Assembly: GCF_014764305.1 (NCBI RefSeq)
Contig: NZ_CP061703.1
Coordinates: forward strand, 2,461,501-2,525,500
DNA from: Mesoflavibacter profundi
Lineage (GTDB): Bacteria > Bacteroidota > Bacteroidia > Flavobacteriales > Flavobacteriaceae
Length of the DNA stretch: 64,000 bases
Reading direction: 5' to 3'
Shown here: positions 9,567 to 18,249 of the stretch, piece after piece
Numbering within the stretch: the first letter of the stretch is position 1
How the letters are laid out: each line of letters begins with the position of its first letter
Program-made: the position numbers and the translations under genes
The notes under the pieces: generated by a model
Database searches by the model: none
Seen by the model: only the letters and a program-made list of their open reading frames with translations
Told to the model about the DNA's origin: nothing

Positions 9567-9769
9567 ATTCCCCACAACCCAAAACCCAGTTTTTTCGTAC
9601 CTCAAAATCCTCTGTCTTTTGTGTTGTTCCGCTCACCTAACAAGTTTAGCGTTTTTTTGTCTTTAAGGTAATAGCATATTACAGCTTTGGTTTTCATAAA
9701 ATCAAACCAAACTGCAATAAGCTATTCTGTTATTATTATATCATAAAACCCTAAACTCACCCAAGCTAT

Positions 9770-9862
9770 GTTACATAATACAAGTTATAGTAGCAAAAAT
9801 CCTTTCAAGGGTTTGCTATCGCAGCATTCTTATATTTTCGTAGCTATAACTGGTATTATGTA
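9770..9862. repeat. 20-bp inverted repeat around a smaller hairpin
   Basis: The left arm TTACATAATACAAGTTATAG and the right arm CTATAACTGGTATTATGTAA pair at 19 of 20 positions across about 50 bp. Inside is TAGCAAA...TTTGCTA, so the whole can fold as a cruciform with a side stem. It is much longer than a terminator and has no T-tract. Possibilities include a miniature element, a recombination site or an origin-like structure. Confidence 0.6.
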
Positions 9863-10429
9863 AAATATCCGCAATTCCAACGCGCAATTCCGAACATTTA
9901 ACCACATTTTGAACTAACATTAAACATTTAAACATTTTAAGGTTTCTGTTAATTGATAATAATATTCGTTATCTCATTCAAGCTGCACAAAACCATCGTT
10001 AAGTCCAAGTATTCCTTACCTCAAGTCTTTGTTTGTTTCATTTCGTTAACAAATATTAAAGTCCACTTTTCCCCACAACCCAAGTCAGCGGTTATAAAAA
10101 AATAGGTTTATAAAGTGTAGTGCTACGCCATAGCATATTGCTTTTTCTCGTGCCTCAAAAAAACAAAAAGCTATTGTCTAAAAGTCCTGTATAAGTAGCT
10201 TGTTTAAATGCTGTTTTATCAAACAACTATTTAAAATGCTACCCATACAAACGCTTCACCCAACGCTCAGTACGGTACTAAAACCTATTTTTTTAAGTGT
10301 TAATTCCCCAGAAAAGTTAAAGGCATTTTCAATCAAGTTTAACTAATTTGAAAATTTAAAATAAAAAAGATGGCAAATATATGTGGCTACCTCTGCCAAC
10401 CGCACAAGGCTATAAAGGTCAAGCCCTAC

Positions 10430-10469
10430 GGGTTTTGAATAAAACTTTTTTCAAAACCCTTTTTCTTTT
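10430..10469 (+). terminator. Strong hairpin plus T-tract in the non-coding region
   Basis: Arms GGGTTTTGAA and TTCAAAACCC pair perfectly around a ten-base loop and are followed by TTTTTCTTTT. It is shaped like an intrinsic terminator on the plus strand although no clear gene precedes it, so it could end a small RNA or a lost gene. Confidence 0.6.
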
Positions 10470-10608
10470 GATTTAGTCATTCAATAAAAAAACTTTTATC
10501 CAAAAACCTTGACAGCCTAACCCACGCCACAACAACTATGGCTATCTTTTTTCTTTTCAAAAAAAAAATGGCGCGAAGCGTAGCGAAGCAATTTTAAATT
10601 GGATAGCT

Positions 10609-11049
10609 ATGTCAACTTTTGAACTAAAAACACACCAAGTCGGAAAAGCTTACTCAAACCCTCATTTTTTTATACTTAACAAAGGGCTAAACAGCGGAAA
10701 AACACTCTTAAAATCCTGTGCTAACTGTTTCGTTGTCACTACTACAACAGAAGAGGTAAAACACACACTTTTTCACTTATCTATGATGTTACAAATAGGC
10801 GGTTTTTACGCTTACCATTTAAAAGGAAGTGTAATTCCGTTTATTTCAATAGATGATTGCAGAAATACTCTAAAAAATAGTTTTATATCATTAATAAATA
10901 ATGAATTTCAATTGCAAAAGCATATTAATATAGTGTCAGCGATTAGTAAAAAAGAAGCCGAACTTCAAAAAGTCATTTCAAAAATGGCAGATTTGAAAGT
11001 ATCATACATTCAAAGTTTATTTTCTAAAATGCAAAAAGAAGCAATCTAA
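10609..11049 (+). CDS. Hypothetical protein, DUF6943-like
   Basis: The product is a 146-residue soluble protein with no signal peptide. The N-terminal half, including NPHFFILNKGLNSGKTLLK and the CANCFVV segment with two Cys, reads like the DUF6943 family of Bacteroidota; I know this only as a family of unknown function seen in accessory DNA. The C-terminal third is a charged helix. It follows the repeat-rich non-coding kilobase and precedes a DUF6266 gene in the same direction by 125 bp. The ATG at 10609 is the only start that keeps the conserved N-terminus. Function is unknown. Confidence 0.65.
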   Translation: MSTFELKTHQVGKAYSNPHFFILNKGLNSGKTLLKSCANCFVVTTTTEEVKHTLFHLSMMLQIGGFYAYHLKGSVIPFISIDDCRNTLKNSFISLINNEFQLQKHINIVSAISKKEAELQKVISKMADLKVSYIQSLFSKMQKEAI

Positions 11050-11174
11050 AGCAACAAAATCCATATCTAACGAATAGCATAAAACTTGCCATATATTCAG
11101 TCGGAAGGTACAACTTCGTGTTAAGTCCGTATCAAGTCCGAAGAAAAATAAGTTTCATTTAAATTATTTATGTT

Positions 11175-11816
11175 ATGGGTAAAATTTCCCAAGGTATTTT
11201 AGGAGGGCTTTCAGGTAAGGTTGGAAACGTTATCGGTGGAAGCTGGAAAGGAATTGATTACATTAGAATTAAACCCTCAAGTGTAGCCAATCCAAGAACT
11301 GTTGGTCAAGTAAACCAAAGAACAAAGTTTACTGCCACTTTAGAATTTTTACAGGCTGTAAAGCCTTTTATTAAGTTAGGGTATAAAGGATTAGCAGTTA
11401 AGAAAACAGAATTTAATGCTGCAATGTCGTATGTGTTGAATAATGCGATTACAGGTACAGAACCTAACTTTGTTGTTGACTATCCAAACGCTTTAGTAAG
11501 TCGCGGGGGTTTATCTGGTGCGTTAAACCCGACGACTGATTTAGCAACTGCTGGAGAAGTAACTTTTGGGTGGGATGATAACTCTGCCGAAGGTAACGCA
11601 AATGCAACTGATAAAGCGATGTTGTTGGTTTACAATCCCTCAAAAAAGGAATCTATTTCTTTACTTGATGGAGCAGACAGAACAGTAGGTTCTCAAATTG
11701 TTTCAATCCCAACAACTTATGCAGGAGATACGGTAGAGCTATTTATGGCGTTTATTACTGCTGATGGTAGTCAAGTATCAAACAGTATTTATTTAGGCTC
11801 TGGTACAGCTAATTAA
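11175..11816 (+). CDS. DUF6266 family protein
   Basis: This 213-residue protein opens with the family hallmark MGKISQGILGGLSGKVGNVIGG, short Gly-rich segments, followed by VANPRTVGQVNQRTKF. The rest is predicted beta-rich with an Ig-like or virion-protein flavour (FGWDDNSAEG, AMLLVYNPSKK, VELFMAFITADG). There is no signal peptide. DUF6266 is common in Bacteroidota, often in prophage-like or accessory settings, and has no established role. Its stop is followed by a strong terminator, so it is the last gene of this small block. Confidence 0.8.
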   Translation: MGKISQGILGGLSGKVGNVIGGSWKGIDYIRIKPSSVANPRTVGQVNQRTKFTATLEFLQAVKPFIKLGYKGLAVKKTEFNAAMSYVLNNAITGTEPNFVVDYPNALVSRGGLSGALNPTTDLATAGEVTFGWDDNSAEGNANATDKAMLLVYNPSKKESISLLDGADRTVGSQIVSIPTTYAGDTVELFMAFITADGSQVSNSIYLGSGTAN

Positions 11817-11836
11817 TGCTTGGTGTTTTTATTTGG

Positions 11837-11864
11837 AAACCGCTCTAATCGAGCGGTTTTTTTT
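11837..11864 (+). terminator. Rho-independent terminator after the DUF6266 gene
   Basis: A perfect nine-pair stem (AAACCGCTC and GAGCGGTTT) with a five-base loop, followed by a run of T, 20 bp after the stop codon. Confidence 0.9.
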
Positions 11865-12051
11865 GTGCTATATTAGTAGCTCAATTTATTGATGTTTACT
11901 CTTTATTTATTCTTTTTATGTATTTTTTGTACCCTATTTGTTGCCCAAATGCCTTAACGTCAATAGACATAAGGATAGTTAAATATTGTATTGGGAAGTA
12001 GTTTAATTTAAACCATACATTTTGTATATTGTTGGTTACAAATATTTATGT

Positions 12052-14856
12052 ATGCGTTTTAAAATAATTAAGGTTAAACTATTGTTTTTACTGCTTTTAT
12101 GCTATTCTATTTTAAGTGTAAATGCTCAAGAGTTGCCTCCAATTCAATATTATTCACCTATACAATATGGTGCCGAGAATCAAAATTGGGATATCTCTCA
12201 ATCGGCTAACAAATATATTTATATAGCAAACTCTGAAGGCTTATTAGAGTTTAATGGTTCCGATTGGAATGTTTATAAATCACCAAACGAAACAATTTTA
12301 AGATCTGTACATGTAAAAGACAGTAAAATTTATACTGGATGTTATATGGAGTTTGGCTATTGGTCTAAAACCTCTATAGGAGATTTGGAATACACGTCCT
12401 TATCTAATAAAATTAAATCAAAACTCATAGAAGATGAACAATTTTGGAATATTGAGAGCGTAGATGATTGGTTGTTATTTCAGTCTTTAAATAGAATTTA
12501 TATCTATAATTCGAAAACAGAAGAATTCAAAATTATAGATTCTGAATTAGCCATTTTAAAAATGTTTAAAATAGAGAATTCTATTTATTTTCAAGATAAA
12601 ACAAAAGGCTTGATGGTGTTTGAAAGTAGTCAACCTAAATTACTGTCTAACCATCCAATTTTACTTGACGATGTAATAGTTGGATTATTTAAAGATCTTA
12701 ATGGATATGTTGTAATTACTCAAAATAAAGGAATTTATAGATTAAGTGATAATACTTTAAATAAAATATCAAGCTCGTTAGATACATACTCGATTTATAG
12801 TACGACTCAATTAAAAGATAAAAGTTATGTGATTGGAACTATATCTGATGGGTTTTTACATGTGTCTGAAACGTTTCAAATTTTAAATACAATTCGACAG
12901 GAAAACGGACTTGGTAATAACACGGTATTATCTGTGTTTGAGGATATGGATAGTAATTTGTGGTTAGGTCTAGATAATGGGATTAATTGTATAAATATGT
13001 CGTCTCCATTTTTAATTTATAATGACGATAAAGGAAATTTAGGAACGATATACAATTCGGTTTTATTTAATGATGTATTGTATTTAGGGACTAATCAAGG
13101 TCTTTTTTATAAAGATAATGTAACTAAGCAATTTAGTTTTATCGAAGGAACCAAAGGACAAGTTTGGTGTTTAAAAATTATAGATAATCAGCTTTTTTGT
13201 GGTCATAACAAAGGTACTTTTGTAATAACAAATAATAAAGCAAAATTAATATCTAATATTGAAGGGACTTGGGATATTTTACCAATTTCTAATCATCCTA
13301 ATTTATTACTTCAAGGAAATTTTTATGGGTTAAATATTTTAGAATATAAGAACAATACTTGGCAATTTAGAAATAAAATAGAAGGGTTTAATAATTCATC
13401 TAGATTTATTGTTTTTACAAATCCTAATCAAGTTTTGGTAAATCATGAATATAAAGGTGTTTTTAAAATAGATATAGATTCAGAATTTAAAAAAACCACA
13501 AAAGTTGAAACTGTAAAACAATTAAAAAAGGGGTTATTTTCTTCTTTAACTAAACACAACAATAGTATTTATTATACCTTTAAAGATGGTGTTTTACAAC
13601 TAGATAAAAACACTCAGTTATTTAAAGTCAACACTCAATTAACTAATATAATAAAAAATCAAGGTTACGATTCTGGCAGGTTAATTTCGGATCCAGAAAG
13701 CAATACATTGTGGATGTTTACTAAAAAAGGAATTAACTGTATTAAACCAGGTAAATTAAGTAAACAACCAGATGTAGTTTTTATTCCATTGTCATCTAAT
13801 AAAAGAGAAAGTATTACTGGTTACGAGAGTATTTCTAGCTTAGGAAACAATAGATTTATATTAGGTACTTCTAAAGGGTATAAAATATTAGATATATCTC
13901 AATTCAAGGCAAAAGCTTATAAAGTGAATTTAAATTCTATAAAGATAAATCCGCTTACCGATAAAAAAGAATTAATAGATATTACAACGCCTGGTGATTT
14001 TAAAAATAAAAATAACAACATAGAAATTTCGTATAGTGTTGCAGAGTATGATAAGTATCTAAATGTAGAGTATGCAACTAAACTGGTAGGTTTTTATGAT
14101 AATTGGAGTGAATGGAGTGATAATTCTTCTGTATCATATAAAAATTTACCTTACGGTGATTATACATTTAAAGTAAAAGCTAGAGTAGGAGATAAAGATG
14201 TGCAAGACGCTGTAAGTTATAATTTTACAATCCAAAAACCATGGTATTTATCAAATTACATGGTGATTGTATATTTTGTTTTAGGATTCGGAATTGTTTT
14301 GTTAGTTAATTATATCTACAAGCAATATTATAAAAAACAAAAACAAAAACTACTGCTAAAAACCCAAAGAGAACTAGAATTAAAAGATCTTGAAAATAAG
14401 CAACATCTCATGAAGCTTAATAATGAAAAGCTTAAAAATGAAATAGAAAGCAAAAACAGAGAACTTGCAATTTCTACTATGAGTTTAATTAAGAAAAACG
14501 AATTTTTAAATACAATTAAAAAAGAATTAAACGATAATGTAAAAACAGATAACTTAAAACCAGTTATTAAGATTATTGATAAAAATATTAATAATAAAAA
14601 TGATTGGAAGCTGTTTGAAGAAGCGTTTAATAATGCCGATAAAGATTTTTTAAAGAAGATTAAAGCTATACATCCAAAATTGACTTCTAACGATTTAAGA
14701 TTGTGTGCATATTTAAGATTAAACTTATCTTCTAAAGAAATTGCGCCACTTTTAAATATCTCACCTAGAAGCGTAGAAGTTAAACGATATCGTTTGCGTA
14801 AAAAAATGGATTTAGAGCACGAAACCAGTTTAACCGACTATATATTACAATTGTAG
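12052..14856 (+). CDS. Membrane-anchored propeller/Y_Y_Y regulator with C-terminal LuxR-type HTH
   Basis: This is a one-component sensor likely to control the adjacent SusC/SusD locus. The start chosen gives a 934-residue product beginning MRFKIIKVK, a good signal peptide ending in VNAQ; an in-frame ATG at 12022 would add ten residues before it. A large beta-propeller region with repeated WLGLDNG and YLGTNQG-like blades fills the first 600 residues. A Y_Y_Y domain follows (FYDNWSEWSDNSSVSYKNLPYGDYTFKVKA broken up near 680-720), then one membrane helix (about 736-757), a coiled coil rich in Lys/Glu, and an HTH at about 878-934 (LTSNDLRLCAYLRLNLSSKE and SPRSVEVKRYRLRKK). No kinase or receiver domain is present, so signal passes directly from periplasm to DNA-binding domain. 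A different sugar-specific ligand cannot be read from the sequence. Confidence 0.85.
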   Translation: MRFKIIKVKLLFLLLLCYSILSVNAQELPPIQYYSPIQYGAENQNWDISQSANKYIYIANSEGLLEFNGSDWNVYKSPNETILRSVHVKDSKIYTGCYMEFGYWSKTSIGDLEYTSLSNKIKSKLIEDEQFWNIESVDDWLLFQSLNRIYIYNSKTEEFKIIDSELAILKMFKIENSIYFQDKTKGLMVFESSQPKLLSNHPILLDDVIVGLFKDLNGYVVITQNKGIYRLSDNTLNKISSSLDTYSIYSTTQLKDKSYVIGTISDGFLHVSETFQILNTIRQENGLGNNTVLSVFEDMDSNLWLGLDNGINCINMSSPFLIYNDDKGNLGTIYNSVLFNDVLYLGTNQGLFYKDNVTKQFSFIEGTKGQVWCLKIIDNQLFCGHNKGTFVITNNKAKLISNIEGTWDILPISNHPNLLLQGNFYGLNILEYKNNTWQFRNKIEGFNNSSRFIVFTNPNQVLVNHEYKGVFKIDIDSEFKKTTKVETVKQLKKGLFSSLTKHNNSIYYTFKDGVLQLDKNTQLFKVNTQLTNIIKNQGYDSGRLISDPESNTLWMFTKKGINCIKPGKLSKQPDVVFIPLSSNKRESITGYESISSLGNNRFILGTSKGYKILDISQFKAKAYKVNLNSIKINPLTDKKELIDITTPGDFKNKNNNIEISYSVAEYDKYLNVEYATKLVGFYDNWSEWSDNSSVSYKNLPYGDYTFKVKARVGDKDVQDAVSYNFTIQKPWYLSNYMVIVYFVLGFGIVLLVNYIYKQYYKKQKQKLLLKTQRELELKDLENKQHLMKLNNEKLKNEIESKNRELAISTMSLIKKNEFLNTIKKELNDNVKTDNLKPVIKIIDKNINNKNDWKLFEEAFNNADKDFLKKIKAIHPKLTSNDLRLCAYLRLNLSSKEIAPLLNISPRSVEVKRYRLRKKMDLEHETSLTDYILQL

Positions 14857-14877
14857 TAGCAATACAATTGTTAAAAT

Positions 14878-14899
14878 TACCTATACAGTACCTATACAA
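14878..14899 (+). promoter_or_regulatory. Tandem 11-bp direct repeat upstream of susC
   Basis: TACCTATACAG is followed immediately by TACCTATACAA, 22 bp after the regulator's stop and about 190 bp before the susC start. An 11-bp period puts both copies on one face of the helix, as expected for a dimeric HTH protein binding direct repeats. It is a candidate operator for the adjacent LuxR-type regulator. Confidence 0.4.
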
Positions 14900-15087
14900 A
14901 ACGTTATTCATTCAACTTGTTTAAGTTATAATTAAGAATAGTTTAACACTTACAATTACTTGTTATTACTAGCTTTATTTTAGTTAATCGACTTAAAATA
15001 TTGCGATGTATGTTTTTTGTAGCGGTTTATTTTAAGAATTTGTTAATAAAACAGCATATTTTTGATAAAAGCTCAAATTACAAACAA

Positions 15088-18000
15088 ATGAAAAAAATCT
15101 TTTTCTCTTTTTTACTCTTGCTTTTTGCAACCATAAGTTTTGCTCAAGAGTACAACATTACCGGTAATGTTTCCAGTGCTCAAGACGGATTACCATTACC
15201 AACTGTTAGTGTAACGGTAAAAAACACATCAAAAGGTGTAGTCACAGATTTTGATGGTAATTATGCAATTAACAACGTAAATAAAGGTGAAACTTTAGTG
15301 TTCTCTTATTTAGGTTTTACTACTAAAGAAGTTGTAGTCGGCAATCAAACTAAAATAGATGTACTTCTAGAAGAAGATATAGAGTCTTTAGAAGAAGTTG
15401 TTGTAATTGGTTATGGATCTCAAAGAAAAGAATTAGTCTCTGGAGCATATTCAAGTTTAGATTCAGAAACTATAGTCGAAAATAACCCAGCAAGAATAGA
15501 AGAAGCGTTAAGAGGTAGCGCGGCAGGTGTACAAGTTACATCAAATTCTGGTTCTCCAGGCGCCGCTTTAAATATTAGAATTAGAGGTATTACCACTAAT
15601 GGTGATAATAGTCCTTTAGTTATAGTAGATGGCGTAAACATAGGAACAGATTTAAGTATTATCGATCCAAATGATATAGAAAAATTAGACATTATTAAAG
15701 ATGCAAGTTCTGCAATTTATGGTGTTCAGGCAGCAAATGGTGTTATTTTAATTACTACAAAATCTGGTAAGAAAAATAGAAAAACACAATTTAACTACAA
15801 TACCTTTTTATCTATTCAAGAGGCAGAAAATAGATTAGATTTAATGAATGCCTCAGAATATGCAGCTTATGTTAATGAAACTGAAGCAATAGATGGTAAC
15901 CCAATACCATATCCTAATTTATTAAATTTACAAAACAATACAGATTGGCAAGATGAGTTATTTACTACGTCTCCCTTAATTAGTCATAATTTAAGTGCAA
16001 ATGGTGGTACTGAAAAGACTTCATATGGGTTTAGTGCAAGTCATTTATCACAAGAAGGTGTGATTGCACCGGATAAGTCTAATTATAAAAGATGGACATT
16101 AAAAAACAACTTAGATATTGACTTAACAGATAAATTAAAGTTAAGCACATTACTATTATACACAAATATTAGAAGTAAAGGAATACCAGAAGGTGGAAGA
16201 GGATCAGCTCTGTATTATGCATTAAACGCATCTCCGTTAACAGCGGTTTACGATGGTACAGATGGAACAGGAATTTCTAATGGTTTTCAATATATAGGAA
16301 CAGAACAAGGAAACGAAATAATTAACCCATTAGCGCTATTAAATAATACATTTAACGAAGGTAGAGCAGATAGATTTACAGGAAAGATCGAGTTGGCATA
16401 TGATATCAAGGATAATCTTAAAATAAATACTAGATTAAATTTCAACTATTCAGATTTTGGTGGTAGATCTTATTCACCATTACAGTATTATGGACCTAAC
16501 AAAGTAGTTAACAACGTAACCTTAGATCCAAATAATCCAAATCAATTTGATTTAGATAGAAACGATGACGGTATAAGAGATGTTTACAGTACTGTTGCAG
16601 AAAATTCTCAAAATAGTTTTGATTATACATGGGAAAATTTCTTATCCTATAACAAATCCTTTGGAGATCATAACTTTGATGGATTAATAGGAAGTTCTAT
16701 TAGAAGCGAAAAGTATAAAGGATTTTTTGGATCAGGTCCATTAGTAAGTGGTCCAGATTCTTGGGATAATGCTTATTTAGGTAATACACTTTCTATTATT
16801 CAGTTATATGAAGATGAAATCACTCAAAGTTTAGTGACAAGTTCTGATGGTCGAAATGAAAATAGATGGTACTCGTTCTTTGGTAGATTACAATACGATT
16901 ACAAAGGAAAATATTTGTTCACTGGATTAATAAGAAGAGATGCTTCCTCTAAATTTGGTCCAAATAATAGAGTAGGTAACTTCCCATCTTTATCTGCAGG
17001 TTGGGTTGTTTCTAAAGAAGACTTCTTTAATGTAGATTTTATCGATAAATTAAAATTTAGAGGTAGTTGGGGAATTACAGGTAACGACAAAATAGGTAAT
17101 TATAGATGGTTAGGTTTCTTACAAGGTACAAATGGAGAAGCGACGTATCCATTTAACGATTTACTTGCCAATGGTAATGCAATAGGAGCTTTACCAAACC
17201 CTGATTTAAAATGGGAAACTAATCACCAAACAAACATAGGATTAGACTTAGGTTTATTTAATCAAAAATTAAATATTACAGCAGATTACTATGTAAAAAG
17301 AACCGAAGACTTATTATTAGTGCCAGAAGTTTCAGGGTTATTAGGTGCTAGTGCTGGTGGTAGTTCTGCTCCTTTTGTAAACGCTGGAACTATTGAAAAT
17401 AAAGGAATAGATTTAAGTGTAGCTTTTAATCATCAATTCTCAGACGATTTTAGGTTTTCTGTAAACTATAATTTAACTAGTATAAAAAACAAAGCATTAG
17501 AAGTAAATAATGCAGCAGGGTTTATTCCAGGAGGATTATTTGGTTTAAACCAAACAACATCTAGGTTTCAAACAGGCTTACCAATTGGTGTGTTTTATGG
17601 TTTACAAACTGATGGAGTTTTTCAAAATCAAGCCGAAATCGATGCTCACGCTTTACAACCAGATGCAGAACCAGGAGATTTACGTTATGTAGATGTAGAT
17701 GGTGATGGTGTTATAGAGTTTGGTAATGATGACGATTTAACAGTTATTGGTAATCCAATTCCAGATTTAACAATGGGATTAAACCTAAACTTTAATTACA
17801 AAGGTTTTGATTTAGGTACATCATTATACGCATCTATAGGAAATGATATAGTTAGAAGTTATGAGCGATTTTTAACTTACAGTAACAAACCGTCGTTCTA
17901 CTTAGATCGTTGGACAGGAGAAGGAACATCAAATACAGTGCCTAGAGCGTCTACAAATGCTTCTAACAATCAATTGTTCTCTTCGTTTTATGTAGAAGAT

Positions 18001-18240
18001 GGATCGTATTTAAGAATTCAAAATTTACAATTTGGATATTCATTACCGCAAACAGTTTTAGATAAATTAAAACTAAATAATCTAAGATTATATGTTGCAG
18101 TAAATAATTTATACACGTTTACAAAATACAAAGGATATAACCCAGATGTTTCTAACGCTAGTCCAAATGGCGCAGGAGTAGACTTAGGTCAATATCCGCA
18201 AACAAGAACGTATACAACAGGATTAAATATTTCATTTTAA
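15088..18240 (+). CDS. SusC/RagA-family TonB-linked outer-membrane transporter
   Basis: This is a 1050-residue importer that would bring oligosaccharides across the outer membrane with TonB energy. I use the ATG at 15088, which gives the signal peptide MKKIFFSFLLLLFATISFAQ; the frame extends further upstream but without a sensible start. A carboxypeptidase-regulatory-like beta-sandwich (about 20-100) is followed by the SusC-specific LEEVVVIGYGSQRKE segment, the plug domain with LRIRGITTNGDNSPLVIVDG-like wording near 165-190, and a large barrel ending in Phe. It precedes the SusD gene by 9 bp, so the pair is one unit. Neighbouring GH16 and GH3 genes point to a beta-1,3-glucan such as laminarin. 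Confidence 0.95.
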   Translation: MKKIFFSFLLLLFATISFAQEYNITGNVSSAQDGLPLPTVSVTVKNTSKGVVTDFDGNYAINNVNKGETLVFSYLGFTTKEVVVGNQTKIDVLLEEDIESLEEVVVIGYGSQRKELVSGAYSSLDSETIVENNPARIEEALRGSAAGVQVTSNSGSPGAALNIRIRGITTNGDNSPLVIVDGVNIGTDLSIIDPNDIEKLDIIKDASSAIYGVQAANGVILITTKSGKKNRKTQFNYNTFLSIQEAENRLDLMNASEYAAYVNETEAIDGNPIPYPNLLNLQNNTDWQDELFTTSPLISHNLSANGGTEKTSYGFSASHLSQEGVIAPDKSNYKRWTLKNNLDIDLTDKLKLSTLLLYTNIRSKGIPEGGRGSALYYALNASPLTAVYDGTDGTGISNGFQYIGTEQGNEIINPLALLNNTFNEGRADRFTGKIELAYDIKDNLKINTRLNFNYSDFGGRSYSPLQYYGPNKVVNNVTLDPNNPNQFDLDRNDDGIRDVYSTVAENSQNSFDYTWENFLSYNKSFGDHNFDGLIGSSIRSEKYKGFFGSGPLVSGPDSWDNAYLGNTLSIIQLYEDEITQSLVTSSDGRNENRWYSFFGRLQYDYKGKYLFTGLIRRDASSKFGPNNRVGNFPSLSAGWVVSKEDFFNVDFIDKLKFRGSWGITGNDKIGNYRWLGFLQGTNGEATYPFNDLLANGNAIGALPNPDLKWETNHQTNIGLDLGLFNQKLNITADYYVKRTEDLLLVPEVSGLLGASAGGSSAPFVNAGTIENKGIDLSVAFNHQFSDDFRFSVNYNLTSIKNKALEVNNAAGFIPGGLFGLNQTTSRFQTGLPIGVFYGLQTDGVFQNQAEIDAHALQPDAEPGDLRYVDVDGDGVIEFGNDDDLTVIGNPIPDLTMGLNLNFNYKGFDLGTSLYASIGNDIVRSYERFLTYSNKPSFYLDRWTGEGTSNTVPRASTNASNNQLFSSFYVEDGSYLRIQNLQFGYSLPQTVLDKLKLNNLRLYVAVNNLYTFTKYKGYNPDVSNASPNGAGVDLGQYPQTRTYTTGLNISF

Positions 18241-18249
18241 TTAAAAGCT

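Larger units (their letters stand above)
9567..10608. other. 1-kb non-coding region with nested inverted repeats; possible mobile-element backbone
   Basis: No convincing gene is present. The stretch contains a 20-bp inverted repeat with 19 matches (arms near 9770-9790 and 9843-9862) enclosing a smaller TAGCAAA/TTTGCTA stem, an imperfect stem-loop near 9669-9732 built on AATAGC and GCTATT, the 13-bp direct repeat CCCCACAACCCAA at 9570-9582 and 10071-10083, and the repeated TAGCATATT near 9672 and 10130. It lies between a copper operon and accessory genes, so I infer leftover non-coding backbone of an integrative element. No integrase, relaxase or attachment site could be identified. Confidence 0.45.

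Noticed and set aside
10370-10438. A 22-residue open frame starting MANICGYLCQPHK, ending at a terminator-like hairpin
   Set aside because: It is very short with no recognised family; the hairpin makes it worth a transcript check but not a gene call.
11084-11150. Folded-looking region with repeated AAGTCCG and CTTCG/CGAAG pairs before the DUF6266 gene, tested as a tRNA
   Set aside because: No cloverleaf or T-loop consensus could be drawn; it remains a possible leader hairpin only.
14846-14871. ACAATTGTA/TACAATTGT hairpin overlapping the regulator's stop codon, considered as a terminator
   Set aside because: The stem is all weak pairs and no T-tract follows.
15001-15087. Longer N-terminus for SusC from 15001
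   Set aside because: The added residues precede a perfect signal peptide starting at 15088 and have no family likeness.
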